This document shows, in pieces, positions 28,775 to 38,297 of a stretch of 64,000 bases of DNA. The notes under the pieces are model-generated. The model saw only the letters and a program-made list of their open reading frames with translations. It searched no databases and had not been told where the DNA came from. Origin of the DNA: Asticcacaulis sp. AC402 (GTDB lineage: Bacteria; Pseudomonadota; Alphaproteobacteria; Caulobacterales; Caulobacteraceae); assembly GCF_000495835.1 (NCBI RefSeq), contig NZ_AWGC01000026.1:1-64000 (forward strand), read 5' to 3'. The stretch's first letter is position 1, and every line of letters starts with the position of its first letter. The translations under genes and the position numbers were made by a program.

Positions 28775-28928
28775 ATTAAAGGCCAGTGCCTTCCAAATAA
28801 TGCCACATTTAAGAAGGCGCTTTAAAACCACATAACGGCCGGACCGTGAGAAAGGGAAAGAGGTCCGAACGTCAGCCAGCGGTTTTAAACACAACCCCGA
28901 TGTGCCGAAACACGTCAGGAAACAGGGA
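28742..28928 (-). ncRNA. Candidate structured small RNA with intrinsic terminator
   Basis: About 187 nt between lacI and the GH3 gene, antisense to neither. A promoter (-35 TTGACA at 28964-28959, -10 TTATAT/TATATT at 28941-28935, 17-18 bp apart) points into it. At the far end is a strong terminator: CCCGGCGG stem, 10-nt loop, seven U residues. Inside, UUUAAAACC (28889-28881) pairs exactly with GGUUUUAAA (28829-28821), enclosing CGGACC/GGUCCG; between these is an unpaired C/U-rich loop (28861-28846) that could pair with ribosome-binding sites. A further AAGGC-ACUG-GCCUU hairpin precedes the terminator. No credible ORF. The -35 box lies inside the LacI-type operator, so expression should follow the sugar regulon. 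Not verified experimentally. Confidence 0.7.
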
Positions 28929-28934
28929 AGCCTA

Positions 28935-28964
28935 AATATAATGGCAAACTGACAACGCTGTCAA
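28935..28964 (-). promoter_or_regulatory. Sigma-70 promoter of the candidate sRNA
   Basis: Perfect -35 TTGACA (28964-28959) and -10 TTATAT (28941-28936, spacer 17) or TATATT (28940-28935, spacer 18) on the minus strand. Confidence 0.7.
28950..28963 (+). promoter_or_regulatory. LacI-family operator, sRNA/GH3 intergenic site 1
   Basis: TGACAACGCTGTCA, overlapping the minus-strand -35 box of the sRNA promoter. Exact reverse complement of the zwf operator. Confidence 0.75.
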
Positions 28965-29047
28965 TGAAATAATTAAAGCAATTATATTTTTCATATGAAT
29001 CGGGCACTTACATCGGTTTCAAGAGTTAAAATTCATATTGAGGGCGC

Positions 29048-29077
29048 TTGACCTTGGCTGATAGCGCTGTCAATAAT
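29048..29077 (+). promoter_or_regulatory. Candidate promoter of the GH3 gene
   Basis: TTGACC at 29048-29053 and AATAAT at 29072-29077 (18 bp spacer). The spacer contains a LacI-type operator. Leaves a leader of about 135 nt before the GH3 start. Confidence 0.5.
29059..29072 (+). promoter_or_regulatory. LacI-family operator, GH3 promoter site 2
   Basis: TGATAGCGCTGTCA, one change from the consensus, placed between the -35 and -10 boxes of the GH3 promoter. Confidence 0.65.
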
Positions 29078-29218
29078 TGCCGCCAGCACCCTGGGATCGG
29101 TCACAAATGGATCTCACGGGCAGGCGCGACGAGGGGCATTCGGCGGACGGCTTTGTTATGGGCGCCTAACCATGCTAGAAAGATTAAAACCGTTGGGAAA
29201 AGCGCTTTAAGGAGCCCC

Positions 29219-32044
29219 ATGTCTCTCAAGACCCCGTCTATCAGGACCCCCGCTCTCAAGACCCCGTCTATCGGGACCCAGTCTATCGGGACCCAGTCTA
29301 CCAAGACCCAGTCTATCAGGACTCAGTCTGGCACGACGTCGAACCCCTTGTCTCATTACCGGCGCCTCCTCAAATTGGGCGCCGCCATGGGGCTGGCCTT
29401 GTCTCTGTCCATTACCGGCAGTGTAGCGGCCGCCGAGACCGCGCTGTCGCAGGTCAAGACCGAGGCCAGGCCAGGCGCCGTCAAGCTGGCCGCCAAGAAG
29501 AAAAACAGCCGCAAGAGCACGCGCAAAAGCAGCAAGCGCAAGGCGGCCAAAAAGGCCCCGAAGACGGGTGCCGCTAAGGCCGCCCCGCCAAGATCGGCCA
29601 AGGTCGACGCCATTATCCCGGTCGATCCGGCCTGGCCCGTCGTGCCGGATGCCGGCATCGCCGATGCGGCCACCGAGGCGCGCATCACTGAAATCATGAG
29701 CCAGATGACGATCGAGGAAAAGGTCGGTCAGACGGTCCAGGCCGACATCAATTTTATAACTCCGGAAGAACTGAAGACCTATCCTCTGGGCTCGATCCTG
29801 GCCGGCGGCAACTCCTCGCCCGGTCAGAACGAACGTGCAACACCGGATCAATGGCTGCAACTGGCAGACGATTACTGGCGCGCCTCACTGGAATACCCGT
29901 CCAAGGTCAAGATCCCGGTGCTGTTCGGCATTGACGCCGTCCATGGCCACTCTAACCTCGTTGGGGCGGTCGTCTTTCCGCACAATGTTGGGCTGGGTGC
30001 CGCCGACAATCCTGAACTGATCCGCCGCATCGGCGCGGCGACTGCCCGGGAAATGGCCGTGGCCGGGGTCGACTGGACCTTTGCCCCGACGGTCGCCGTA
30101 GCCCGCGACAAGCGCTGGGGCCGCGCCTACGAGGCCTATTCCGAAAACCCGGCCGATGTCGCTGCCTATTCCGGCATTATGGTTGAGGGTCTGCAAGGTG
30201 TCGATGGCGCGCGCACCGGCATCAAGCCGGGCCACATCATGTCGACCGCCAAACATTTTCTTGGCGACGGAGGTACCACGGGTGGCAAGGACCAGGGCGA
30301 CGCCGAGATGAGCGAAGCCGATCTGGCGCGCATCCACAATGCCGGCTATCCGCCGGCGATCGAGGCCGGCACCCTGTCGGTCATGATCTCCTTCTCGTCG
30401 TGGAATGGCCAGAAAATATCTGGCAACAAGAAGATCATCACCGGCGCCCTGAAACAGCGCATGGGCTTTGACGGCTTCGTCGTCACCGACTGGAACGCCC
30501 ACCGCCAGATCCCGGGCTGTGAACAGGACGACTGCCCGCAGGCCATCAATGCCGGCGTCGACATGTATATGGCGCCCGATACCTGGAAGGCCGTTTATGA
30601 AAACCTGCTGGTTGACGTGAAGTCGGGTGAGGTGCCGATGGCGCGCCTCGACGACGCCGTTCGCCGCATCCTGCGCGCCAAGATCAAGGGTGGCCTGTTC
30701 GAACTGGGCGCCCCCAAGGACCGCGCCCTGTCGGGACAATGGCACGTCCTGGGCTCTGCGGACCACCGCGCCATTGCCCGCCAGGCGGTGCGCGAGTCGC
30801 TCGTGCTGATGAAGAACAGCAATCGCGTCTTGCCGCTGCGTGGCTCCGACCATATCCTGGTTACGGGTTCGGGTGCCCACGACATCGGCAAGCAGTCCGG
30901 CGGCTGGACCATCACCTGGCAGGGTACGGGGAATTCGCGCGAAGACTTCCCGAATGGCCAGTCAATCTGGGAAGGCATTGCCGAGGCGACCGAGCGCTTC
31001 GGTGGCATGGCTTCGCTCAGTGACGGGGGCGTCTACAAGGAAAAGCCCGACGTGGCGGTGGTGGTTATCGGCGAGGACCCCTATGCCGAGTTCCAGGGCG
31101 ACCGCCCGAACCTGGACTATCAGCCCGGCGAGACCACCGACCTGGCCCTGATCAGGAAACTTAAAGACGCCGGTATTCCGGTGGTCACCGTCTTCCTGTC
31201 GGGCCGTCCGATGTGGACCAATCCGGAAATCAATGCCTCGGACGCCTTTGTGGCGGCCTGGCTGCCGGGCACCGAAGGCGGTGGCATTGCCGACGTCCTG
31301 GTTGGTGACTCCGACAAGCGGCCGCGCAATGATTTCCGTGGCAAGCTGACCTTCTCCTGGCCCAAGACCGCCACCCAGCAGCCGCTGAACGTCGGGACCA
31401 TGGGCTACGATCCGCAGTTCGCCTATGGCTACGGCCTCACCTATGCCAGCGATGGTTATGTCCCGGTGCTGCCGGAAGAGTCGGGTCTGGGTGACGAAGC
31501 CGTTGTCAATGTCGACACCTATTTTGCCGCCGGTCGCATCAAGGCGCCGTGGACCCTGAACCTGGTCGATGCCTCGGGCAGCGCCTCGGGCGATCAGGGT
31601 GTTTTCTCCAGCCCTGGCGGGGCAGTCGCCCAAAGCGCGGTCGATGCCGGTCAGCAGGAAGCCGGCCGTTCGCTGGTCTTTACCGGCAAGGGCCGTGGTC
31701 AGGCTGTGATCTCCGGTGACGCCGTCGATCTCAGCCGCCAGACCACGGGCAAGATGACACTGGGCGTTACCTATCGCCTGGATGCCCCAGTGACGGGTCC
31801 TGTCCTGCTTGGCATGGGCGCCGATGCCGTCTCGACCAGGCCGATTAACATCGCTTCGGCCCTGACCGCGCCGGTCGGCGCGTGGGCAACGGTGAAGATC
31901 ACCCTGGACTGCTTCGTCGCTGCCGGCGTCGATGTCAGCAAGGTCGGCGCGCCCTTCTCTTTGACCAGCGATTCACCGCTGTCGATCAGCTATTCCAGTA
32001 TTATGCTCGCGTCGGATGAGGGCGACGCGACGTGTCCGAAGTAA
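29219..32044 (+). CDS. Periplasmic GH3 beta-glucosidase (exo-beta-glucan hydrolase)
   Basis: Exported glycoside hydrolase of 941 aa releasing glucose from beta-glucan or cello-oligosaccharide ends. ATG 29219 is chosen because AAGGAG ends 4 nt before it. The first 37 residues are an odd tandem repeat of T-[PQ]-S-[IT]-x units, then a hydrophobic signal segment (LLKLGAAMGLALSLSITG), a Lys/Ser/Ala-rich linker (about 85-115), and the catalytic GH3 barrel: FGIDAVHGHSNLVGA, KHFLGDGGTTGG, and the nucleophile aspartate near residue 424 in GFVVTDWNAH. The (alpha/beta)6 domain and a C-terminal beta-sandwich follow, as in 1,4-beta-D-glucan glucohydrolases. Controlled by two LacI-type operators and located between the regulator and the sugar symporter. 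Confidence 0.93.
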   Translation: MSLKTPSIRTPALKTPSIGTQSIGTQSTKTQSIRTQSGTTSNPLSHYRRLLKLGAAMGLALSLSITGSVAAAETALSQVKTEARPGAVKLAAKKKNSRKSTRKSSKRKAAKKAPKTGAAKAAPPRSAKVDAIIPVDPAWPVVPDAGIADAATEARITEIMSQMTIEEKVGQTVQADINFITPEELKTYPLGSILAGGNSSPGQNERATPDQWLQLADDYWRASLEYPSKVKIPVLFGIDAVHGHSNLVGAVVFPHNVGLGAADNPELIRRIGAATAREMAVAGVDWTFAPTVAVARDKRWGRAYEAYSENPADVAAYSGIMVEGLQGVDGARTGIKPGHIMSTAKHFLGDGGTTGGKDQGDAEMSEADLARIHNAGYPPAIEAGTLSVMISFSSWNGQKISGNKKIITGALKQRMGFDGFVVTDWNAHRQIPGCEQDDCPQAINAGVDMYMAPDTWKAVYENLLVDVKSGEVPMARLDDAVRRILRAKIKGGLFELGAPKDRALSGQWHVLGSADHRAIARQAVRESLVLMKNSNRVLPLRGSDHILVTGSGAHDIGKQSGGWTITWQGTGNSREDFPNGQSIWEGIAEATERFGGMASLSDGGVYKEKPDVAVVVIGEDPYAEFQGDRPNLDYQPGETTDLALIRKLKDAGIPVVTVFLSGRPMWTNPEINASDAFVAAWLPGTEGGGIADVLVGDSDKRPRNDFRGKLTFSWPKTATQQPLNVGTMGYDPQFAYGYGLTYASDGYVPVLPEESGLGDEAVVNVDTYFAAGRIKAPWTLNLVDASGSASGDQGVFSSPGGAVAQSAVDAGQQEAGRSLVFTGKGRGQAVISGDAVDLSRQTTGKMTLGVTYRLDAPVTGPVLLGMGADAVSTRPINIASALTAPVGAWATVKITLDCFVAAGVDVSKVGAPFSLTSDSPLSISYSSIMLASDEGDATCPK
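29223..29330 (+). repeat. 15-bp tandem repeats in the GH3 gene 5' end
   Basis: Imperfect in-frame units of the type GTCTATCGGGACCCA repeated about seven times, encoding the T-x-S-I-x peptide repeat upstream of the signal peptide. Confidence 0.8.
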
Positions 32045-32054
32045 AGGCCGGTCC

Positions 32055-32082
32055 TATACCTCCCCACATGTGGGGAGGTATA
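32055..32082. repeat. Perfect 28-bp palindrome after GH3 gene
   Basis: TATACCTCCCCACA followed by its exact complement, 10 bp after the GH3 stop. Followed by AAAAACA rather than T residues, so more like a repeat hairpin than a plus-strand terminator. Related to the hairpin starting the elements at 34065 and 62321. Confidence 0.75.
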
Positions 32083-32223
32083 AAAACACAGAGCGGCGAG
32101 TTCCAATCGTCGCCATTCACCTGTTGAGACTTGCGCATTGATTCAGCCTGCGGGCTGTGTCATTTGTAGTATAATTAACCAGGTCCGGCGTGAAGCGATC
32201 GGGCCGTCGCACAGGGGGCTTCC

Positions 32224-33867
32224 ATGCCTGATTTAAAGAGTCTCATGCCGGCCGACAATTTTTTGTCCAGCCTGGATATCTGGATCGTACTGTTCTACGT
32301 GGTTTCGATTTTCGTTCTGGCGCAGGTGGTGTCGCGCCGCAAAGCCGGCGAAGAAACGACGTCCAAGGGCTACTTCCTGGCCAACAACCAGTTGCCGTGG
32401 TGGGCTATCGGCGCCTCGCTGATCGCCGCCAATATTTCCGCCGAGCAGATTATCGGTATGTCGGGGTCTGGCTACCGCATCGGCCTGGCCATCGCCTCCT
32501 ATGAATGGATGGCGGCGATCACCCTGATCATTGTCGGCAAGTACTTTCTGCCGGTATTCCTGAAGAACGGCGTGACCACCATGCCGGGCTTCCTGCAGCA
32601 GCGCTTCGGGCCCAGCGTCAAATACCTGATGGCGATCTTCTGGCTGATCCTCTACATCTTCGTCAACCTGACGACCATCCTGTGGCTGGGCGGGACGGCG
32701 ATCACCACTGTGACCGGCATTTCGCCGCTGACGGCGTTGATTTTCCTCGGTGTCTTCGCCCTGGCCTATCAATTGTACGGCGGCCTGAGAGCCGTGGCCC
32801 TGACCGACATCGTTCAGGTCGGCCTGCTGATCATGGGCGGCCTGATCATCGTCTTCATCACCTATTCCAAGATCGGTGGCGACGCTGGTATGGTCGGCGG
32901 CCTGGTGACAGTCTACGAACGCTTCCCCGAGCATTTCGACATGATCCTGTCAAAGGACAGTCCCTTCTATAAGGACCTGCCGGGTATCGCCGTCCTGATC
33001 GGCGGCATGTGGATCATGAACATCTCCTATTGGGGTTTCAACCAGTACATCATCCAGCGCGCCCTGGCCGCCAAGGACCTTGCGGAAGCGCAGAAGGGTA
33101 TCGCCTTCGCCGCCTATCTGAAGCTGCTGATGCCGGTGATCGTCGTCCTGCCGGGCATCGCCGCCCTGATCCTGTCGCCGGGCCTGGAACCGGCCGACAA
33201 GGCCTATCCGGAAATGATGAAGCTGCTCCCGGCCGGTCTGCTGGGTCTGGTGTTCGCCGCCCTGGTCGCGGCGGTCATCGCCTCGACGGCGTCGAAGATC
33301 AACTCGATTGCCACCATCTTCACCATCGACATCATTGCCCCGCTCAACAAGTCCTTGCCGGACGACAAGCTGGTGAACGTCGGCCGTATCACTTCGGTCG
33401 TCGCTGTCGCCATCGCCATCGCAACCGCAGAACCGCTGCTGGGTAAGCTGGACCAGGCCTTCCAGTATATCCAGGATTTCACCGGCTTCTTCACGCCGGC
33501 GATCGTGGTCATCTTTGCGCTGGGCATGTTCTGGAAGCGCGCTTCGACGGCTGGCGCCTTCGCAGCCGTGGCCGGCGGCTTCCTGGCTTCGTGCTTCTTC
33601 TATCTGGTCTCCTACGTCCACAAGACGCCGGTACCGGGGCTCGAAGCGCTGCTCAGCCTGCCCGATATGCCGTTCATGAACCGCGTTGGCTGGGTATTCT
33701 GGCTGTCGCTGGCCATGTGCGTGATCGTGTCGCTGGTCGTGCCGAACAAGCGCGAAGTCTCGACTCTCACCCTGGAAGGCGTCAGCTTCAAGACGACGCC
33801 GGTCTTCAATGTCCTGGCAGTTGGCGTGCTCATCATCCTGATCGCCCTCTACGCCATGTTCTGGTGA
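32224..33867 (+). CDS. SSS-family sodium/sugar symporter
   Basis: Inner-membrane sodium:solute symporter of 547 aa, the size of vSGLT (543). About 13-14 hydrophobic helices, starting LDIWIVLFYVVSIFVLAQ. Family landmarks: GYFLANNQLPWWAIGASLIAANISAEQIIGMSG near 50-82 (sodium-site helix), the sugar-transporter segment YWGFNQYIIQRALAAKDLAEAQKG near 270-293, and SKINSIATIFTIDI near 357-370. Sugar, most likely glucose, is the expected substrate given the adjoining GH3 glucosidase and glucokinase/Entner-Doudoroff genes; this is inference. It may share the GH3 transcript across the 179-bp gap. Confidence 0.93.
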   Translation: MPDLKSLMPADNFLSSLDIWIVLFYVVSIFVLAQVVSRRKAGEETTSKGYFLANNQLPWWAIGASLIAANISAEQIIGMSGSGYRIGLAIASYEWMAAITLIIVGKYFLPVFLKNGVTTMPGFLQQRFGPSVKYLMAIFWLILYIFVNLTTILWLGGTAITTVTGISPLTALIFLGVFALAYQLYGGLRAVALTDIVQVGLLIMGGLIIVFITYSKIGGDAGMVGGLVTVYERFPEHFDMILSKDSPFYKDLPGIAVLIGGMWIMNISYWGFNQYIIQRALAAKDLAEAQKGIAFAAYLKLLMPVIVVLPGIAALILSPGLEPADKAYPEMMKLLPAGLLGLVFAALVAAVIASTASKINSIATIFTIDIIAPLNKSLPDDKLVNVGRITSVVAVAIAIATAEPLLGKLDQAFQYIQDFTGFFTPAIVVIFALGMFWKRASTAGAFAAVAGGFLASCFFYLVSYVHKTPVPGLEALLSLPDMPFMNRVGWVFWLSLAMCVIVSLVVPNKREVSTLTLEGVSFKTTPVFNVLAVGVLIILIALYAMFW

Positions 33868-33988
33868 CAACCCTACTGCGGTGGTCTGCAAACCGCCATC
33901 TGGCTGCGATACGGTGCTCACGTACTCAAGTACGCTCCGCTCCGTTTCTCGCCATCTAGCGGTTTTCGACTCACCGCAGCGGGTTGTC
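33866..33988. repeat. Family F long cruciform repeat, copy 1
   Basis: Inverted structure of about 120 bp bounded by GACAACCC and GGGTTGTC, with inner arms TGCGGTG/CACCGCA and a central CGTACTCAAGTACG hairpin. A diverged copy is at 60698-60831. It starts within the stop codon of the symporter gene and may protect the 3' end of its mRNA. Confidence 0.75.
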
Positions 33989-34064
33989 CTACAGCGCAAT
34001 TAGGTAGACGCGGCCGGATCGCTCCGGCCGTGTTTCTACTTAAAAAGTTAGCAATATAAATAAC

Positions 34065-34163
34065 TTATACCTCCCCGTTATACGGGGAGCGGGGCGCCCC
34101 GTGGCGTGGATCATTTGCGGCCAGCAAATGAGACGGTGGGGGATTTGGCCCGCCGGTGTTTCC
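34065..34163 (+). repeat. Family D hairpin element, copy 1
   Basis: TTATACCTCCCCGTTATACGGGGAG hairpin followed by a conserved tail (GCAAATGAGACGGTGGGG, then GATTTGGCCCGCCGGTGTTTC). The same arrangement recurs at 62321-62406. Confidence 0.75.
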
Positions 34164-34252
34164 CTCTACAACAACCAACTCTGCAAGACTTGGCACCCGA
34201 AAAACCCCTCGCACCTGTAAAATAATCCGTTGACGAAAACGCCAACCACGTC

Positions 34253-35176
34253 TTGACTGCCTGTCTGCGTAAGGCAGACACGCGAACTCCGGCGGCGATT
34301 GCGCTGGTAACAGGGGTGATGGTGACAGGTCAGGCAAACGCTATGGCGAGGGACAAGCTGCGCACCGCCATCGTCCTGGCCTTCGACCCCGAATGGGACG
34401 CCCTCGTGCCGCACATTGCCGAGGCGAAAACCGAGACCCATGATGGCGTTACCTATGTCACCGGGACGATCGGTGACGAACCGGTTGTCATGGGCTTGAG
34501 CGGCGTCTCAATGGTCAATGCGGCCATGAACACCCAGCGCCTGCTGGGTCACTACAAGGTATCGCGCATCGTCATGTCGGGGATAGCCGGCGGCGTCGAT
34601 CCCGCCCTGAACATCGGCGATATTGTCGTTGCCGACGCCTGGTCCCAGCCAATGGAGACCCTGGCGGCGCGCCAAACCCCCGAGGGCTATCGTCCACCGG
34701 CCTGGCTGTGGGGCATGGCGAAGAAACCGAACTTCGGGATCTTCATGCCACGCCAGATCCGCATCGATTCTACCGACTACGACAAGTTTCCGGCTGATCC
34801 GGACCTGATCGCCATCGCCCACACACTCGAACCGATGGCGCTAAGACAGTGCGTCTCGGACACCCTGTGCCTGGAGCATGCGCCGAAAGTCGTCGTGGGT
34901 GGGGAGGGGGTGAGTGCCGCCGCGTTCATCGACAACGCCGATTACCGCACCTACCTGCACACGGCGTTTTCGGCGCGGGTAACCGACATGGAATCGGCCG
35001 CCGTGGCCCAGGTGGCTTTTGCGAACAAGGTGCCGTTTATCGCCTTCCGCGCCCTGTCGGACCTGGCTGGTGGCGATGCCGATGTCAACCAGATGACGGC
35101 CTTCATGACCCTGGCGTCGGAGAATTCAGCGGCGGTCGTTGTCGCCTTCGTTAAGGCCCTGCCCGGAAAGAACTGA
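34253..35176 (+). CDS. Exported nucleoside phosphorylase/nucleosidase-like protein
   Basis: PNP/UDP-type fold of up to 307 aa, related to MTA/SAH nucleosidases and purine nucleoside phosphorylases. Visible are the start strand RTAIVLAFDPEWDAL, the GLSGVSMVNAAMNTQRLL helix, the conserved IVMSGIAGGVDPALNIGDIVVAD phosphate/ribose segment, and the ribose-binding DMESAAVAQVAF near the end, then FRALSDLAGG. A hydrophobic stretch ending in GQANA precedes the domain and looks like a signal peptide, which is unusual for this fold but known in some proteobacteria. The only start giving the full signal is TTG 34253 without a ribosome-binding site; ATG 34319 or 34343 would give a cytoplasmic protein. Function and location are therefore uncertain. 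Confidence 0.8.
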   Translation: MTACLRKADTRTPAAIALVTGVMVTGQANAMARDKLRTAIVLAFDPEWDALVPHIAEAKTETHDGVTYVTGTIGDEPVVMGLSGVSMVNAAMNTQRLLGHYKVSRIVMSGIAGGVDPALNIGDIVVADAWSQPMETLAARQTPEGYRPPAWLWGMAKKPNFGIFMPRQIRIDSTDYDKFPADPDLIAIAHTLEPMALRQCVSDTLCLEHAPKVVVGGEGVSAAAFIDNADYRTYLHTAFSARVTDMESAAVAQVAFANKVPFIAFRALSDLAGGDADVNQMTAFMTLASENSAAVVVAFVKALPGKN

Positions 35177-35216
35177 CCTGAAGTTTCTCGACACGTGTTT
35201 CGGCCTTACCGTCCAG

Positions 35217-35281
35217 GGCACCCGCACGCGCGTTTCCGTTTTCGGGAAAATTGCGCGACAAAACAAAAACCCGGAGCGAGA
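35217..35281 (+). repeat. Family A (RIME-like) repeat, middle fragment
   Basis: Fragment from GGCACCCGCACGCGCG to the AAACAAAAACCCGGAGCG junction; both outer palindrome arms are missing or degraded. Confidence 0.65.
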
Positions 35282-35357
35282 TAACGAGTGTACCTAAAGC
35301 CATAAGGCTCCTGTCGCTGGTATCGGCCTGTTGATCGCCCTTATCGGCGCCGTTTTC

Positions 35358-35430
35358 GCGATTCACAGATTACCCAGATTTCACAGATTATTCAGAGTCT
35401 TAATCTGTGAAATCCGCGTAATCTCTGGTC
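35358..35430. repeat. CAGATT tandem/inverted repeat, copy 2
   Basis: GATTCACAGATTACCCAGAT, then TTCACAGATTATTCAGAG, followed by the inverted TTAATCTGTGAAATCCGCG units. Same family as 26620-26735. Confidence 0.75.
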
Positions 35431-35502
35431 CCACTTTTACGGCCAACAACCCTTGCGCCGGGCTTGCGGTCATGAGACTGATACCGCATCAGGAGGCACA
35501 GA

Positions 35503-36631
35503 ATGGACCGGCGGCATCTCTTCAGAACAGGTTTGGCGGCTGCGGGTCTGTCGGCGCTTCCCACGCTGGTCAGGGCCGACGCCCCCATCATACCGATCCG
35601 TGTCAATGCGCCCGATGTCTTTCGCACCACGGTCTGTCTGCGGCCGTTCCGCGCCGCCGGACCGCGTATCGAGACCGAAGTCGTCGGCCGCAAGATTGTT
35701 GTCCACAACTATGGCCACGGCGGCAGCGGCTGGTCGCTGTCCTGGGGCTCGGCCGAAGCCGCCGTCAAGCTGGCTATGCAGTCCTCGCCCGAAAAGATCG
35801 CCGTCATCGGGGCTGGCGCCCTGGGTCTGACCGCCGCCATTACCGCCCAGCGCGCCGGTGCCGACGTCACCATCTACGCCAGGGAACGCTTTCCCTTCGT
35901 GCGCTCGGCCCGGGCCACGGGAAGCTGGACGCCGGATTCGCGCATCGCCAAGACCGCTGCCGTCGATGCCGGTTTCGCTGACCGCTGGGAACGCATGGCA
36001 CGGACGTCCCTGGTCCTTCATCGTGGCTTCGTTGGGCTGGGCGGCAATCCGGTTGAATGGATGGATCAGTACGTCCTGCGTAAGCCGCCGGCTCCGGAAC
36101 TGGCGCCCTCGTCCCTCCCTCCGGCCGTCGAACCGGAAGATCCCGGCTTTGTCTACCTCGAAGACCGTCTGCGCGATGTCGTGCCGCGTTTCCACGCCTA
36201 TACCGGCGTGCATCCCTTTAACGCCGGCGAGATCCGCCGTGGGACCATCATGACCTTCAACGTCGCTTCCTATTGCCACCAGTTGGAGAGCGACTTCCTT
36301 GCGGCCGGCGGGCGGTTCGAAGCGATGGAATTCCACACGCCGTCGGACCTGTCGCGGCTGAAGGAAAAGGTGGTCGTCAATTGCACCGGTTATGGCGCCC
36401 GGGCCCTTTTCAGGGACGAAAGCATCACCCCCGTGCGGGGCCAGATCGTCTGGCTGGTGCCGCAGGCGGACGTGCATTATGGTTTGTATATCAGTGGTCT
36501 TCTGGTATTGGCGCGGCGCGACGGTATTGTCGTTCAGGCCACAGGCGGCGAAATGTCGGGCTGGAACGATGACAATGAGACGCCGGACTCCATTGCCGCC
36601 CAGGCAGCGCTGGACAGGTTAAAGAGTATCT

Positions 36632-36639
<8 letters not shown>
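35503..36639 (+). CDS. Circularly permuted D-amino-acid-oxidase-like FAD enzyme, Tat-exported
   Basis: Flavoprotein of 378 aa with a twin-arginine signal (MDRRHLFRTGLAAAGLSAL). Its order of motifs is unusual: the DAAO C-terminal signature, RPFRAAGPRIETE followed by VVHNYGHGGSGWSLSWGSA (residues 47-84), comes first, and the FAD-binding Rossmann motif VIGAGALGLTAA (101-112) follows. In ordinary D-amino-acid oxidases the Rossmann motif is at the N-terminus and HNYGHGG at the C-terminus. The chain here ends with VNCTGYGARALF, PVRGQIVWL and a short tail. Substrate unknown; a secreted amine or amino-acid oxidase is plausible. AGGAGG lies 6 nt before the ATG. The dusA gene starts within its last codons (8-bp overlap). 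Confidence 0.88.
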
Positions 36640-37645
<1,006 letters not shown>

Positions 37646-37767
37646 CGAGAGTGGTATGCGTTTTGATGGAATCAAAACCCCGCTCTAAGTTTTTGTTGTG
37701 TCGCGCAATTTATCCGAAAACGGGAGCGCCCGTGCGATGGCGTCCACTCTATCGGATTGCGCTCTAG
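37646..37767 (-). repeat. Family A (RIME-like) repeat, minus orientation
   Basis: Full copy filling exactly the gap between the convergent stop codons of dusA and the retropepsin gene. Its terminal CTAG contains the TAG stop of the latter (37764-37766). Confidence 0.85.
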
Positions 37768-38297
37768 GGGTGCAGGATCATCGACGACGGGGTCGCTTCG
37801 AACCGGCTGAGACGGCCGAGATAGCTCATGCCCAGCAACGAGATATTCAGCCCGTCCTGAACCACCAGGGCGTCGACATCGCGCACTGTGCTGGTGCCGA
37901 CTCCGACCGATTTCAGCTTGACCAGGGCGGCATAGGACGGGCCGTTGGCGGTGATCACCTTCTTGTCGTAGACCAGATCCTTGGGCAGGAAACCCAGGCG
38001 CTGGGCGTCGGACGGTGTCAACACCACCTGGGTGGCGCCGGTGTCGACCAGGAAGCGCACGGCGGTATTGTTGACCGAAGCATTGGCCCAGAAGTGGCCG
38101 TCCTTGGCCTTGGGGATGGCAGTTGAGTGCCCGGCCGAGCTTGCGGAAGAGGTCGCGGTCTGAACGACGGCGGCCCGGGACCCGGTTCCGTTTGCCGGCG
38201 CAGTCTGCTGGCTTTGCTCGTGCAGCGACAGGATGCCCATGCCGGTCATGACGGCGCAAAAGACGGCGCTGCCGACGATAATGGCCGATTTATACAT
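37764..38297 (-). CDS. Membrane-anchored retropepsin-like aspartic protease
   Basis: Clan AA aspartic protease of 177 aa, matching the TIGR02281-type proteins of alphaproteobacteria. An N-terminal hydrophobic segment (SAIIVGSAVFCAVMTGMGIL) anchors or exports it, followed by a Ser/Thr/Ala-rich linker (about 30-60). The single catalytic motif is FLVDTGAT with D85, so it must dimerise like retroviral proteases. VYDKKVITANG and LNISLLGMSYLGRLSRFE complete the fold. ATG 38297 is chosen (GGGAG 10 nt upstream); a 22-residue basic upstream extension has no family similarity. Physiological substrate unknown. Confidence 0.88.
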   Translation of the reverse strand: MYKSAIIVGSAVFCAVMTGMGILSLHEQSQQTAPANGTGSRAAVVQTATSSASSAGHSTAIPKAKDGHFWANASVNNTAVRFLVDTGATQVVLTPSDAQRLGFLPKDLVYDKKVITANGPSYAALVKLKSVGVGTSTVRDVDALVVQDGLNISLLGMSYLGRLSRFEATPSSMILHP

